A stretch of DNA of 5,915 nucleotides. It comes from Methanobacteriota archaeon. Its GTDB lineage: Archaea; Altiarchaeota; Altiarchaeia; IMC4; QMZM01. Location: assembly GCA_021731385.1 (NCBI GenBank), contig JAKFXM010000223.1, forward strand, positions 1 to 5,915, in the 5' to 3' direction. The notes beneath the pieces were generated by a model. That model searched no databases. It saw only the letters and a program-made list of their open reading frames with translations, and was not told the origin of the DNA. The translations under genes were made by a program, and so were the position numbers. Below are positions 1-5,915 of this stretch, one piece after another. Every line of letters starts with the position of its first letter. Position 1 is the stretch's first letter.

Positions 1-13
1 TGACTGTCCAAAT

Positions 14-2578
14 ATGGCAAAATCTGAATTCAAGAATAAACCCCAGATAATTGACTTTGATTGTGTGGGGTCATCAAAAGAATTCCTTTTCATTAAATTC
101 GTAACTTCTGAGGGTGGGCTTTCCAGTATGAGGGCTGAGAGGCGCCTCAGAGAATACGGCCTTAATGAAGTCACCTATAAAAGGAGGAGGGGCATACTTC
201 TCCAGATAATCTCAAAGTTCCTAAATCCACTGGTAATAGTCCTATTGATCATAGCAGGCGTCTCGCTTATTCTGGGTGAGGAGATTGACGCAGTCATTGT
301 ATCCCTCATGGCTGTTCTAAGCGTCTTTTTATCATTCATACAGGAATACCGCGCAGGAAAAGAAGCTGAGAAGCTGCGGGCTATGGTGCGTACAAAGGCC
401 TCGGTTTACAGGAATGGAAAACTTCGGGAAATAGAAATCAAAAAAATAGTCCCAGGGGATATTATTGAACTTTCGGCAGGCGACATGGTCCCGGCGGATG
501 TACGAATAATCTACTCCAAGGACATGTTCATAAACCAGTCATCCCTCACAGGAGAATCATTCCCTGTAGAAAAAATAGCAACCACTATAAAGACGAACAG
601 TAAGTCACCGGCAGATCTGAAGAACATTGCCTTTATGGGCTCAAGCGTTATAAGCGGAAGAGCCTTAGGTCTGGTTATAAGGACAGGTTTATATACTCAA
701 TTCGGACAACTTTCGGCTAAAATCATGAGGACAACAGTAGAAACAAGCTTTGATAAGGGAATAAAAAACTTCACATGGCTCATGATAAGATTCATGCTAA
801 TTCTTGTAGTGCTTATCTTTGCAATAAACGCGATAATCAAAGGAAATCCGGGGGAAGCATTACTCTTCTCTCTTGCAGTTGCAGTTGGCTTAACCCCGGA
901 AATGCTGCCGATGCTCGTTACAGTCAACCTCTCTAAGGGCGCAATATCCATGGCTAAAAAGAAGGTTATCGTTAAAAGGCTTAACTCAATACAGAACTTC
1001 GGGGCAATGAATGTCCTGTGCACAGATAAGACAGGTACCCTGACATTAAACAGGATAGTCCTGGAAAAACACTGCGATGTCATGGGTAATGAAGATGAAT
1101 CTGTCCTGAGATACGCTTATATCAACAGTTTCTACCAGACCGGCTTAAAGAACCTTCTTGATAAAGCAATCCTGAAACACGAGAAGATTTTGATAAAGGA
1201 ATTCAAGAAAATTGATGAAATACCTTTTGACTTCTCAAGAAGAATAATGTCAGTAGTTATAGAAAACGAAGACAAATACACGCTAATCACAAAAGGGGCA
1301 CAGGAGGATATATTTATCAGATGCAACAGGTATGAATCGGGCGGCGTAATAAAAAATATTGAACCACATCTGCTAAATGAATTCAAAGAGAGATGCGACA
1401 AATTACATGGAGAAGGATTCAGGGTCCTTGCTGTAGCATACAAGGATGTTGAGAAAAAAGATGCATATTCAAAGGATGATGAAAAGGAATTAATACTTAG
1501 AGGCTATGTCGCATTCCTAGACCCACCCAAACCTACTGCAAGAAGAGCTATAGAGGCATTAAAGAAGCGGGATATAAAAACCGTAGTATTGACAGGTGAC
1601 AATGAGTTGGTAACAAAAAAGATATGCAGCGAAGTCGGTCTCGACATCAAAGGCCTTGTCACAGGTGATGAAGTGGAGAAGGCAGACGATAAAACGCTTC
1701 AGGAGCTTGTGAAAACCACAACAATCTTCGCAAGGTTAAATCCGCTACAAAAGGAAAGGATAATCGGGGCGCTACGCGAAAATAAGGATGTCGTGGGCTA
1801 TCTGGGAGATGGAATAAACGATGCACCCGCACTCAAAGCATCAGATGTAGGGATATCAGTAAACAACGCAACAGACATAGCCAAGGAATCAGCAGATATA
1901 ATACTGCTTGAAAAAAGCCTCATGACCCTAGATGATGGAGTCATTGAGGGGAGGAAAATCTTTGGAAACATACTCAAATACATCAAAATGGGGTCAAGCT
2001 CAAACTTTGGAAACATGTTCAGCATGGTCGGAGCAAGTATATTCCTCCCCTTCCTTCCCATGCAACCAGTACAGATACTTCTAAACAACTTTCTATATGA
2101 CATGTCACAGACAGCAATACCAACAGACAGGGTAGACGAAGAATATATAATAAAACCTAGACCATGGGATATAGAATACATAAAAAAATTCATGATCATA
2201 ATAGGCCCCATAAGTTCAATATTCGATTACATAACCTTTGCAGTCATGTGGTTCATCTTCAATGCAGGCAGTTACCCTGCACTTTTCCAGACGGGCTGGT
2301 TCATCGAATCACTCTGCACACAAACGCTTGTCATACATGTAATAAGAACAGGCAGAATACCCTTCATAGAAAGCATGCCAAGTAAATTTTTGGTACTTAC
2401 ATCGATATTGATCATAATAACCGGGCTTGCAATACCCTTCTCTTCGTTAGCCAAGCCTTTCGGATTTGTACAACTGCCACCAACATATTATCTATTCCTT
2501 ATAGGGATTATAGCAGCATACCTGTTCATGGTTCAGGTAGTGAAAACTTGGTTTATAAAAAAATATGGCTATGAATAA
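14..2578 (+). CDS. mgtA: P-type ATPase, Mg2+-importing (class IIIB, MgtA/MgtB-like)
   Basis: Membrane ATPase of 854 residues that, by family, couples ATP hydrolysis to Mg2+ uptake. Visible motifs in order: actuator-domain TGES at 179-182; TPEMLPM at 294-300 in the fourth membrane helix, typical of class IIIB; phosphorylation motif DKTGTLT with the acceptor Asp338; KGA at 428-430 in the nucleotide-binding domain; TGD at 527-529; hinge GDGINDAP at 598-605. Likely membrane helices lie near 62-87, 92-110, 254-275 and 281-305, with further helices between about 660 and 848, including the LLNNFLYD stretch (689-696) also expected of this class. Length is slightly below the roughly 900 residues of enterobacterial MgtA, mainly from a short N-terminus. 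The frame is open to the window edge (bases 2-13), so an earlier start cannot be excluded; no Shine-Dalgarno is seen. It ends in tandem stops TAA TAG. Asn codons favour AAC, unlike htpX and glyA. Mg2+ specificity is inferred from family motifs. Confidence 0.93.
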   Translation: MAKSEFKNKPQIIDFDCVGSSKEFLFIKFVTSEGGLSSMRAERRLREYGLNEVTYKRRRGILLQIISKFLNPLVIVLLIIAGVSLILGEEIDAVIVSLMAVLSVFLSFIQEYRAGKEAEKLRAMVRTKASVYRNGKLREIEIKKIVPGDIIELSAGDMVPADVRIIYSKDMFINQSSLTGESFPVEKIATTIKTNSKSPADLKNIAFMGSSVISGRALGLVIRTGLYTQFGQLSAKIMRTTVETSFDKGIKNFTWLMIRFMLILVVLIFAINAIIKGNPGEALLFSLAVAVGLTPEMLPMLVTVNLSKGAISMAKKKVIVKRLNSIQNFGAMNVLCTDKTGTLTLNRIVLEKHCDVMGNEDESVLRYAYINSFYQTGLKNLLDKAILKHEKILIKEFKKIDEIPFDFSRRIMSVVIENEDKYTLITKGAQEDIFIRCNRYESGGVIKNIEPHLLNEFKERCDKLHGEGFRVLAVAYKDVEKKDAYSKDDEKELILRGYVAFLDPPKPTARRAIEALKKRDIKTVVLTGDNELVTKKICSEVGLDIKGLVTGDEVEKADDKTLQELVKTTTIFARLNPLQKERIIGALRENKDVVGYLGDGINDAPALKASDVGISVNNATDIAKESADIILLEKSLMTLDDGVIEGRKIFGNILKYIKMGSSSNFGNMFSMVGASIFLPFLPMQPVQILLNNFLYDMSQTAIPTDRVDEEYIIKPRPWDIEYIKKFMIIIGPISSIFDYITFAVMWFIFNAGSYPALFQTGWFIESLCTQTLVIHVIRTGRIPFIESMPSKFLVLTSILIIITGLAIPFSSLAKPFGFVQLPPTYYLFLIGIIAAYLFMVQVVKTWFIKKYGYE

Positions 2579-2609
2579 TAGCTAATGGCGGTATAAGTGA
2601 GGATAACAG

Positions 2610-2616
2610 TATATTT
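2610..2616 (+). promoter_or_regulatory. TATA-like box of htpX
   Basis: TATATTT is centred about 29 bases before the htpX ATG. In archaea the TATA box lies about 25-30 bases upstream of the transcription start, so this position predicts a start at or next to the ATG and a leaderless mRNA. No Shine-Dalgarno-like GGAGG or GGTG precedes the ATG, which agrees. Spacing matches the boxes before the Fic gene and glyA. No clear BRE is visible. Confidence 0.5.
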
Positions 2617-2632
2617 CTTTTTGTAAAAGAAA
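2614..2632. repeat. Perfect 8-bp inverted repeat before htpX (possible operator or T-rich terminator)
   Basis: TTTCTTTT (2614-2621) and AAAAGAAA (2625-2632) are perfect reverse complements around a TGT spacer. The left arm overlaps the TATA-like box and the right arm ends 9 bases before the htpX ATG, so a protein bound here would block promoter access. The T-rich left arm could instead act as an oligo(T) terminator for the upstream Mg2+ ATPase. A/T-only low complexity makes chance plausible. Confidence 0.35.
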
Positions 2633-2641
2633 GTTTATAAT

Positions 2642-3535
2642 ATGGAAAAAATCAGTTTCTATGACCAGATAGACAAGAACAAGAGAAATTCCATTCTTTT
2701 AATTCTTCTTATATTTGCAGTTCTTCTGGTATTCTCATGGGTAATTGCCCAGATTTATGACCCAGGATCTACTTTTATTATAATGATATTTGGAATAATA
2801 ATTTCTTTACTCTACACATGGGGTACATATTATTACTCAGACAAGATAGTGCTTTCTACTGTGAATGCAAAGCTGGCTGAAGGGCCTGAATACAGGCATC
2901 TGCGGAACATGGTTGAGGGTTTATCTCTCGCAGCAGGAATAAAGATGCCAAAGGTCTATGTCATAGAGTCGGGGGATATAAATGCATTTGCAACAGGAAG
3001 AGATACTGAACATTCTGTAATTGGCGTAACTACGGGGGCATTAAAGAAATTAAATGATTCCGAGATGGAGGGGGTTCTTGCCCATGAGATGACGCATATC
3101 AGGAATTACGACATTAGATTTATAACACTTGTTACCGTAATGGTTGGGATTATTTCAATAGTAAGTCAATTATTCCTGAGAAGTATGTGGTATTCAGGAG
3201 GTGGTAGAAGGGATAAAGGTGGTGGGTTAATCCTGCTGTTTGGGATAATTTTAGCAATACTTGCACCTATTGCTGTTAAACTGGTTCAATTTGCAATCTC
3301 AAGGAGAAGGGAATTCATGGCAGATGCGGGTTCTGTGGAATTAACAAGATACCCTGGTGGTTTGATTTCTGCACTTGATAAAATAAAGGGAGCGTATTCT
3401 GCAGGGAAATCCACAAAGATCAATGAGGCAGTTTCCCCGTTATTCTTTGCAAATCCTTTAGAGAACAGGTTTGTGAATCTTTTCAGTACGCATCCGCCGA
3501 TTGATGACAGGATTCGGGTTCTGAAGGCTATGTAG
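2642..3535 (+). CDS. htpX: HtpX-type membrane zinc metalloprotease (M48 family)
   Basis: Integral membrane protease of 297 residues; the family degrades damaged or misfolded membrane proteins. Two hydrophobic helices (about 17-37 and 44-65) precede the catalytic part. The zinc site is HEMTH at 148-152 (His148 and His152 as ligands, Glu149 as general base), and the third ligand is probably Glu224 in RRREFMADAG (221-230). Further hydrophobic segments at about 160-178 and 196-219 flank a Gly-rich loop (186-195). NAFATG (114-119) and the C-terminal FSTHPP (281-286) are also conserved in HtpX. Length matches the family (about 280-300). The ATG is chosen because the protein begins with the expected short charged N-terminus before helix 1 and because a TATA-like box sits 29 bases upstream. 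It appears monocistronic: the next gene is convergent, 7 bases after its stop. HtpX is often stress-induced; the inverted repeat at 2614-2632 is the only visible candidate for control. Confidence 0.93.
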   Translation: MEKISFYDQIDKNKRNSILLILLIFAVLLVFSWVIAQIYDPGSTFIIMIFGIIISLLYTWGTYYYSDKIVLSTVNAKLAEGPEYRHLRNMVEGLSLAAGIKMPKVYVIESGDINAFATGRDTEHSVIGVTTGALKKLNDSEMEGVLAHEMTHIRNYDIRFITLVTVMVGIISIVSQLFLRSMWYSGGGRRDKGGGLILLFGIILAILAPIAVKLVQFAISRRREFMADAGSVELTRYPGGLISALDKIKGAYSAGKSTKINEAVSPLFFANPLENRFVNLFSTHPPIDDRIRVLKAM

Positions 3536-3542
3536 ATTTATT

Positions 3543-4538
3543 TCACTTAGTGTATCTGACATAAACTTCAAAGAATTTCTTGTAGGTGTCTTCAAATTTC
3601 TCCAGGAAAAATCTCTCAAGATTTGCTTTGTAGTTTCTGTCAAAATCATCAAGTGCTTTTAGATAAGAAAGCCTTTGAGACTTTCTTATTATCAGTGGGG
3701 GATATCCTTTATTTATGAGTATTACACTCGAAAGAAATCTACCGACCCTACCATTTCCATCCTCAAAGGGATGAATCTTTTCAAATTTTCCATGAAAATC
3801 AGCAGATAATTGAAGGGGGTGCTGTTTTTCTGGATTTTCATTAACCCATTTAATTAAAGAATACATCTCATCCTTAACCCTCTCAGGGGGTGTGGTTTCA
3901 ACCGTTTTTCCAATAATATAATTCGGAAGTTTCTTATAGCCAAGTGCTGTCGGAATGTCTCTCATTAACAGTTTATGCATTCTAAGTATATCCCTGTGAT
4001 TAATTCTGAATCTTTTTTTAATTATAAGTTCGACTACCCCCCTTGAGTTCCTTGTTTCATAAATTTCCCTTAACTCTTTGCCAGAAGGGATAATGTTTTC
4101 AAAAATAACAATAGAAACATCCTTTAATGTAAGAGAATTGCCTTCTATAGCATTTGATTCATAGGTGAAATTTGCAGTAAACCTGTCGAATATATCTTTT
4201 ATCTGGCTCTTACTTAATTTCTTCAGTAAATTTCTGTAATCTGCCCTTATGCCTTCAATCTTCCTGAATTTATCCTCTGTGAATATGCTATTTGTCTTAT
4301 AGTTATGCAAGGCAAATTCGGTATGGGCTTCTTTTTCCTTTTGATTGAAAAAATCCTCAATTCGAGAGCTTTGCTCTCGAAGCTTCGACAACTTCGTTGT
4401 CGAATCAAACTCTTTTGTATCTGCAGTCTTGGGCACAAGTTTCTGCAGTGTTTTAACCCTTCCATCAGGTAATCTTATGGATTTTGTCAGGTAGTAGTAG
4501 TCTCTTTCACCAACCTTTTTTTTCTTTAGATATACCAT
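3543..4538 (-). CDS. Fic family protein (putative protein adenylyltransferase), self-inhibited class II type
   Basis: 331 residues. Fic enzymes usually transfer AMP from ATP to a hydroxyl side chain of a target protein; the target here is unknown. The complete catalytic motif HPFEDGNGRVGR is at 256-267, with catalytic His256 and Asp/Glu, Asn and Arg positions intact, so the enzyme is predicted active. The inhibitory motif (S/T)xxxE(G/N) is present as SNAIEG at 128-133 (Glu132) and precedes the Fic core, which defines class II. A target-docking flap of the usual type spans about 199-221. An N-terminal extension (1-40) with KKKKVGERDYYYL looks like a small beta-rich, possibly nucleic-acid-binding module of unknown function. 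Residues 45-60 are encoded by an apparent palindromic insertion (4357-4408 region), in the linker between extension and Fic part. Start: ATG at 4536-4538, with a TATA-like box about 28 bases upstream and no convincing Shine-Dalgarno. No separate antitoxin gene adjoins it, consistent with self-inhibition. Divergent from glyA, convergent with htpX. Confidence 0.92.
   Translation of the reverse strand: MVYLKKKKVGERDYYYLTKSIRLPDGRVKTLQKLVPKTADTKEFDSTTKLSKLREQSSRIEDFFNQKEKEAHTEFALHNYKTNSIFTEDKFRKIEGIRADYRNLLKKLSKSQIKDIFDRFTANFTYESNAIEGNSLTLKDVSIVIFENIIPSGKELREIYETRNSRGVVELIIKKRFRINHRDILRMHKLLMRDIPTALGYKKLPNYIIGKTVETTPPERVKDEMYSLIKWVNENPEKQHPLQLSADFHGKFEKIHPFEDGNGRVGRFLSSVILINKGYPPLIIRKSQRLSYLKALDDFDRNYKANLERFFLEKFEDTYKKFFEVYVRYTK
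4361..4404. repeat. Tandem palindromic element inside the Fic coding region, flanked by TCAA direct repeats
   Basis: Two perfect hairpins sit back to back. The first has 9-bp arms TTCGAGAGC (4361-4369) and GCTCTCGAA (4373-4381) with loop TTT. The second has arms TTCGACAAC (4384-4392) and GTTGTCGAA (4396-4404) with loop TTC. A GC dinucleotide joins them, so TCGAAGCTTCGA (4377-4388) forms a third, central palindrome. The two 21-nt units match at 16 positions; four of the five differences are two compensatory base-pair changes and the fifth is in the loop. TCAA lies flush on both sides (4357-4360 and 4405-4408). The 44 bp plus one TCAA equals 48 bp, i.e. 16 codons (Asp45 to Ile60 of the Fic protein); without it the linker would read KEF-EDFF in frame. 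The pattern suggests a small non-autonomous mobile element, comparable in principle to the in-gene palindromic elements of Rickettsia. Confidence 0.7.
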
Positions 4539-4548
4539 AATATTTTAT

Positions 4549-4590
4549 TACCCCTACAAATATTTAAATGTATTAATTTTTGTAAGGGTA
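4549..4590. promoter_or_regulatory. 12-bp inverted repeat in the divergent Fic/glyA promoter region (possible operator)
   Basis: TACCCCTACAAA (4549-4560) and TTTGTAAGGGTA (4579-4590) are inverted repeats matching at 11 of 12 positions, with an 18-bp A/T-rich spacer and arm centres 30 bp apart, about three helical turns. One arm lies between the Fic TATA-like box and its ATG; the other lies just upstream of the glyA TATA-like box. This layout would suit a dimeric or looping regulator acting on both genes. No regulator gene is visible, so the role is inferred from position and symmetry. Confidence 0.45.
4562..4569 (-). promoter_or_regulatory. TATA-like box of the Fic gene
   Basis: ATTTAAAT is centred about 28 bases before the Fic ATG on the minus strand, predicting a transcription start at or near the start codon (leaderless mRNA). 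The octamer is self-complementary, but on the plus strand it lies more than 60 bases before the glyA ATG, so it is assigned to the Fic gene. It falls within the spacer of the 4549-4590 inverted repeat. Confidence 0.5.
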
Positions 4591-4597
4591 TATCTGA

Positions 4598-4604
4598 TTT
4601 AAAT
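4598..4604 (+). promoter_or_regulatory. TATA-like box of glyA
   Basis: TTTAAAT is centred 28 bases before the first glyA ATG, the same distance as for the Fic gene and almost the same as for htpX. No Shine-Dalgarno sequence precedes the ATG; the last bases before it are CTACCCACA. A second candidate, TATAT at 4589-4593, would give a leader of roughly a dozen bases instead. Confidence 0.5.
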
Positions 4605-4628
4605 TCTAATTCTTAAAATCTACCCACA

Positions 4629-5915
4629 ATGATGGAACATTATAGAAGAATTCTTGGATTAATCGAACAGCAGGAGAAATGGAGAAGTGAATGCATAAAC
4701 ATGATTGCTTCCGAGAATATAACATCAAAGGCTGTGCAAATGGCGGTTTCTTCAGACTTTGGACACAGATATGCGGAGGGGCTTCTTGGAGGAAAGGGTG
4801 ATGGTGGAATTCAATTATTCAACCGCTTCTATCAGGGAACAAAATTCTTCGACAAAATTGAAGCAATTGCAATGCATCTTGCAGAAAAAATTTTTAATGC
4901 GGAACATGCAAATCTTGTCCCGATTTCCGGTGCTGTTGCTAATCTGACTGCTTATAGGGCACTTGCAAAATACGGAGATAAAGTAACAGGATTAAGCATT
5001 TCAGATGGCGGGCACATTTCACATACGCATGTAAGTTCTGCCGGTGTTCTTGGCCTGAAGGATATACCCTATCCCTTTGACAGCAAAGAGATGAACATAG
5101 ATGTTGAGAGGGCTAAGAAATTGATTATAAAGGAAAGGCCGAGGATTATGATATTCGGCGCCAGCCTGTTTCTGTTCCCGCATCCTTTAAGGGAGATGAG
5201 GGATGTTGCTAATGAAGTAGGTGCTGTAGTTATGTATGATGCTGCGCATGTCTGCGGACTTATTGCGGGGGGAAAATTCCAGAAGCCGTTCAATGAGGGT
5301 GCTGATATAATGACATCTTCAACGCATAAATCTTTTCCCGGGCCACAGGGTGGTTTTGTCCTCTGTAGGAATGAATACGAGGAGAAGATTGACAATGCCG
5401 CCTTTCCCGGTTTGATGAGCAATCATCACCTCCATCATGTAGCAGGATTTGCAATAGCACTTGCAGAGATGGAGAAATTTGGCAAAGAATATGCCGGGCA
5501 GATAATAAGGAATTCAAAGGCACTTGCAGAATCACTCTATGAATTGGGTTTTAATGTTTTATGCGAGCATAAGGGCTTTACAGAGTCTCATCAGGTTGTT
5601 ATGGATGTATCAAAGATAGGCGGCGGGAAGAGAATCGCAGAGGATTTTGAGGAGGCAAACATAATTTCAAACAAGAATCTCCTTCCGTGGGACGGGCTTG
5701 AAAAGACAGGAAATCCGTCAGGAATAAGATTAGGGACACCGGAAATGACAAGAATTGGCATGAAGGAATCTGAGATGAGGGAGATTGCAGAATTAATGAA
5801 AAGAATTGCAAAACAGCTCTTTTTTTATTATAATCAATTTGAAAAGAATAAACAAATAAATGCAGCGAGGGGACGATTGGCTCCCCGCACTGAATTTTGC
5901 AGGAATGCTGTTTGG
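4629..5915 (+). CDS. glyA: Serine hydroxymethyltransferase, archaeal type, 3' end beyond the window
   Basis: Cytosolic PLP enzyme that interconverts serine and glycine, passing a one-carbon unit to a tetrahydropterin cofactor (folate or methanopterin; not decidable here). The frame is open from 4629 to the window edge, 429 codons with no stop. Motifs: IASENITS near the N-terminus; RYAEG at 47-51; ISGAVANL at 99-106; DAAHVCGL at 204-211, whose Asp and His contact the PLP ring; SSTHKSFPGPQGG with Lys234 as the PLP Schiff-base lysine; NKNLLPWD at 348-355; SGIRLGTP with Arg367, the likely substrate-carboxylate binder. ISGAVANL, HKSFPGPQGG and NKNLLPWD follow the archaeal rather than the bacterial pattern (bacterial: SGSQAN, HKTLRGPRGG). 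Two ATGs stand in tandem (4629 and 4632); either could serve. Archaeal homologues are about 420-435 residues, so only a few residues are probably missing. The tail after a run of seven T (5820-5826) is poorly recognisable, except for RTEFC. Apparently its own transcription unit, divergent from the Fic gene. Confidence 0.94.
   Translation, partial: MMEHYRRILGLIEQQEKWRSECINMIASENITSKAVQMAVSSDFGHRYAEGLLGGKGDGGIQLFNRFYQGTKFFDKIEAIAMHLAEKIFNAEHANLVPISGAVANLTAYRALAKYGDKVTGLSISDGGHISHTHVSSAGVLGLKDIPYPFDSKEMNIDVERAKKLIIKERPRIMIFGASLFLFPHPLREMRDVANEVGAVVMYDAAHVCGLIAGGKFQKPFNEGADIMTSSTHKSFPGPQGGFVLCRNEYEEKIDNAAFPGLMSNHHLHHVAGFAIALAEMEKFGKEYAGQIIRNSKALAESLYELGFNVLCEHKGFTESHQVVMDVSKIGGGKRIAEDFEEANIISNKNLLPWDGLEKTGNPSGIRLGTPEMTRIGMKESEMREIAELMKRIAKQLFFYYNQFEKNKQINAARGRLAPRTEFCRNAVW

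Noticed and set aside
697..1083. Minus-strand open frame of 128 codons inside the Mg2+ ATPase
   Set aside because: It lies entirely antisense to the conserved ATPase core, including the DKTGTLT region, and its product shows no recognisable domain. The same applies to minus-strand frames at 1132-1443 and 1798-2211.
1960..2016. 12-bp direct repeat CTTTGGAAACAT (1960-1971 and 2005-2016)
   Set aside because: Both copies encode Phe-Gly-Asn in membrane-proximal ATPase sequence; the repeat follows from the repeated residues and has no flanking structure.
3536..3542. Terminator between htpX and the convergent Fic gene
   Set aside because: Only 7 bases separate the stops, and no hairpin or T-run is visible for either strand; any termination must occur inside the opposite gene.
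4759..4947. Short plus-strand frame of 62 codons within the start of glyA
   Set aside because: It is an out-of-frame reading of the conserved glyA N-terminal region; the glyA frame carries RYAEG and ISGAVANL here.
5069..5422. Minus-strand open frame of 117 codons opposite glyA
   Set aside because: It is antisense to the PLP-lysine region of glyA, whose motifs are unmistakable; nothing suggests a real product. The minus-strand frames at 5290-5535 and 5599-5811 are rejected for the same reason.
5857..5887. Possible GGGG/CCCC hairpin near the end of glyA as a terminator
   Set aside because: The stem is only four G-C pairs plus a bulged two-pair extension, it is inside the open glyA frame, and no T-run follows.
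2642..5915. A defence or toxin-antitoxin system linking htpX, the Fic gene and glyA
   Set aside because: The genes are in opposite orientations with separate promoters, htpX and glyA are ordinary housekeeping families, and the Fic protein carries its own inhibitory motif, so no partner is needed.

Overview
This window looks like chromosomal DNA from an archaeon. The serine hydroxymethyltransferase has archaeal-type motifs. The three gene starts with visible upstream sequence lack Shine-Dalgarno sequences and carry an A/T-rich TATA-like box centred about 28 bases before the ATG, as expected for leaderless archaeal mRNAs. The low G+C and the Fic protein type would suit a DPANN-like lineage, but the sequence alone does not settle this.

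Layout. (1) 14-2578, plus strand: a complete-looking P-type ATPase of the Mg2+-transporting IIIB class (MgtA/MgtB-like). (2) 2579-2641: a short intergenic region with a TATA-like box and an 8-bp A/T-rich perfect inverted repeat just before htpX. (3) 2642-3535, plus: an HtpX-type membrane zinc metalloprotease. (4) 3543-4538, minus: a Fic-domain AMP-transferase-like protein with its own inhibitory motif; it is convergent with htpX, with only 7 bases between the stops. (5) 4539-4628: a 90-bp divergent promoter region with back-to-back TATA-like boxes and a 12-bp inverted repeat. (6) 4629 to the window end, plus: glyA, serine hydroxymethyltransferase, with no stop before the edge but nearly full length. 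No intergenic stretch exceeds 90 bases, and no RNA gene, CRISPR array or classical insertion sequence was seen.

The genes do not form an obvious pathway. Mg2+ import, membrane protein quality control, Fic-type protein modification and one-carbon metabolism appear to be separate transcription units, apart from the possible coupling of fic and glyA through their shared promoter.

The most notable signal lies inside the Fic gene at 4361-4404: two back-to-back perfect 9-bp hairpins with 3-nt loops that differ from each other by two compensatory base-pair changes. They are flanked flush by a 4-bp direct repeat (TCAA). Removing the 44-bp element plus one copy of TCAA deletes exactly 16 codons and restores an in-frame linker, so this looks like a small palindromic mobile element that inserted into a gene and is now translated.
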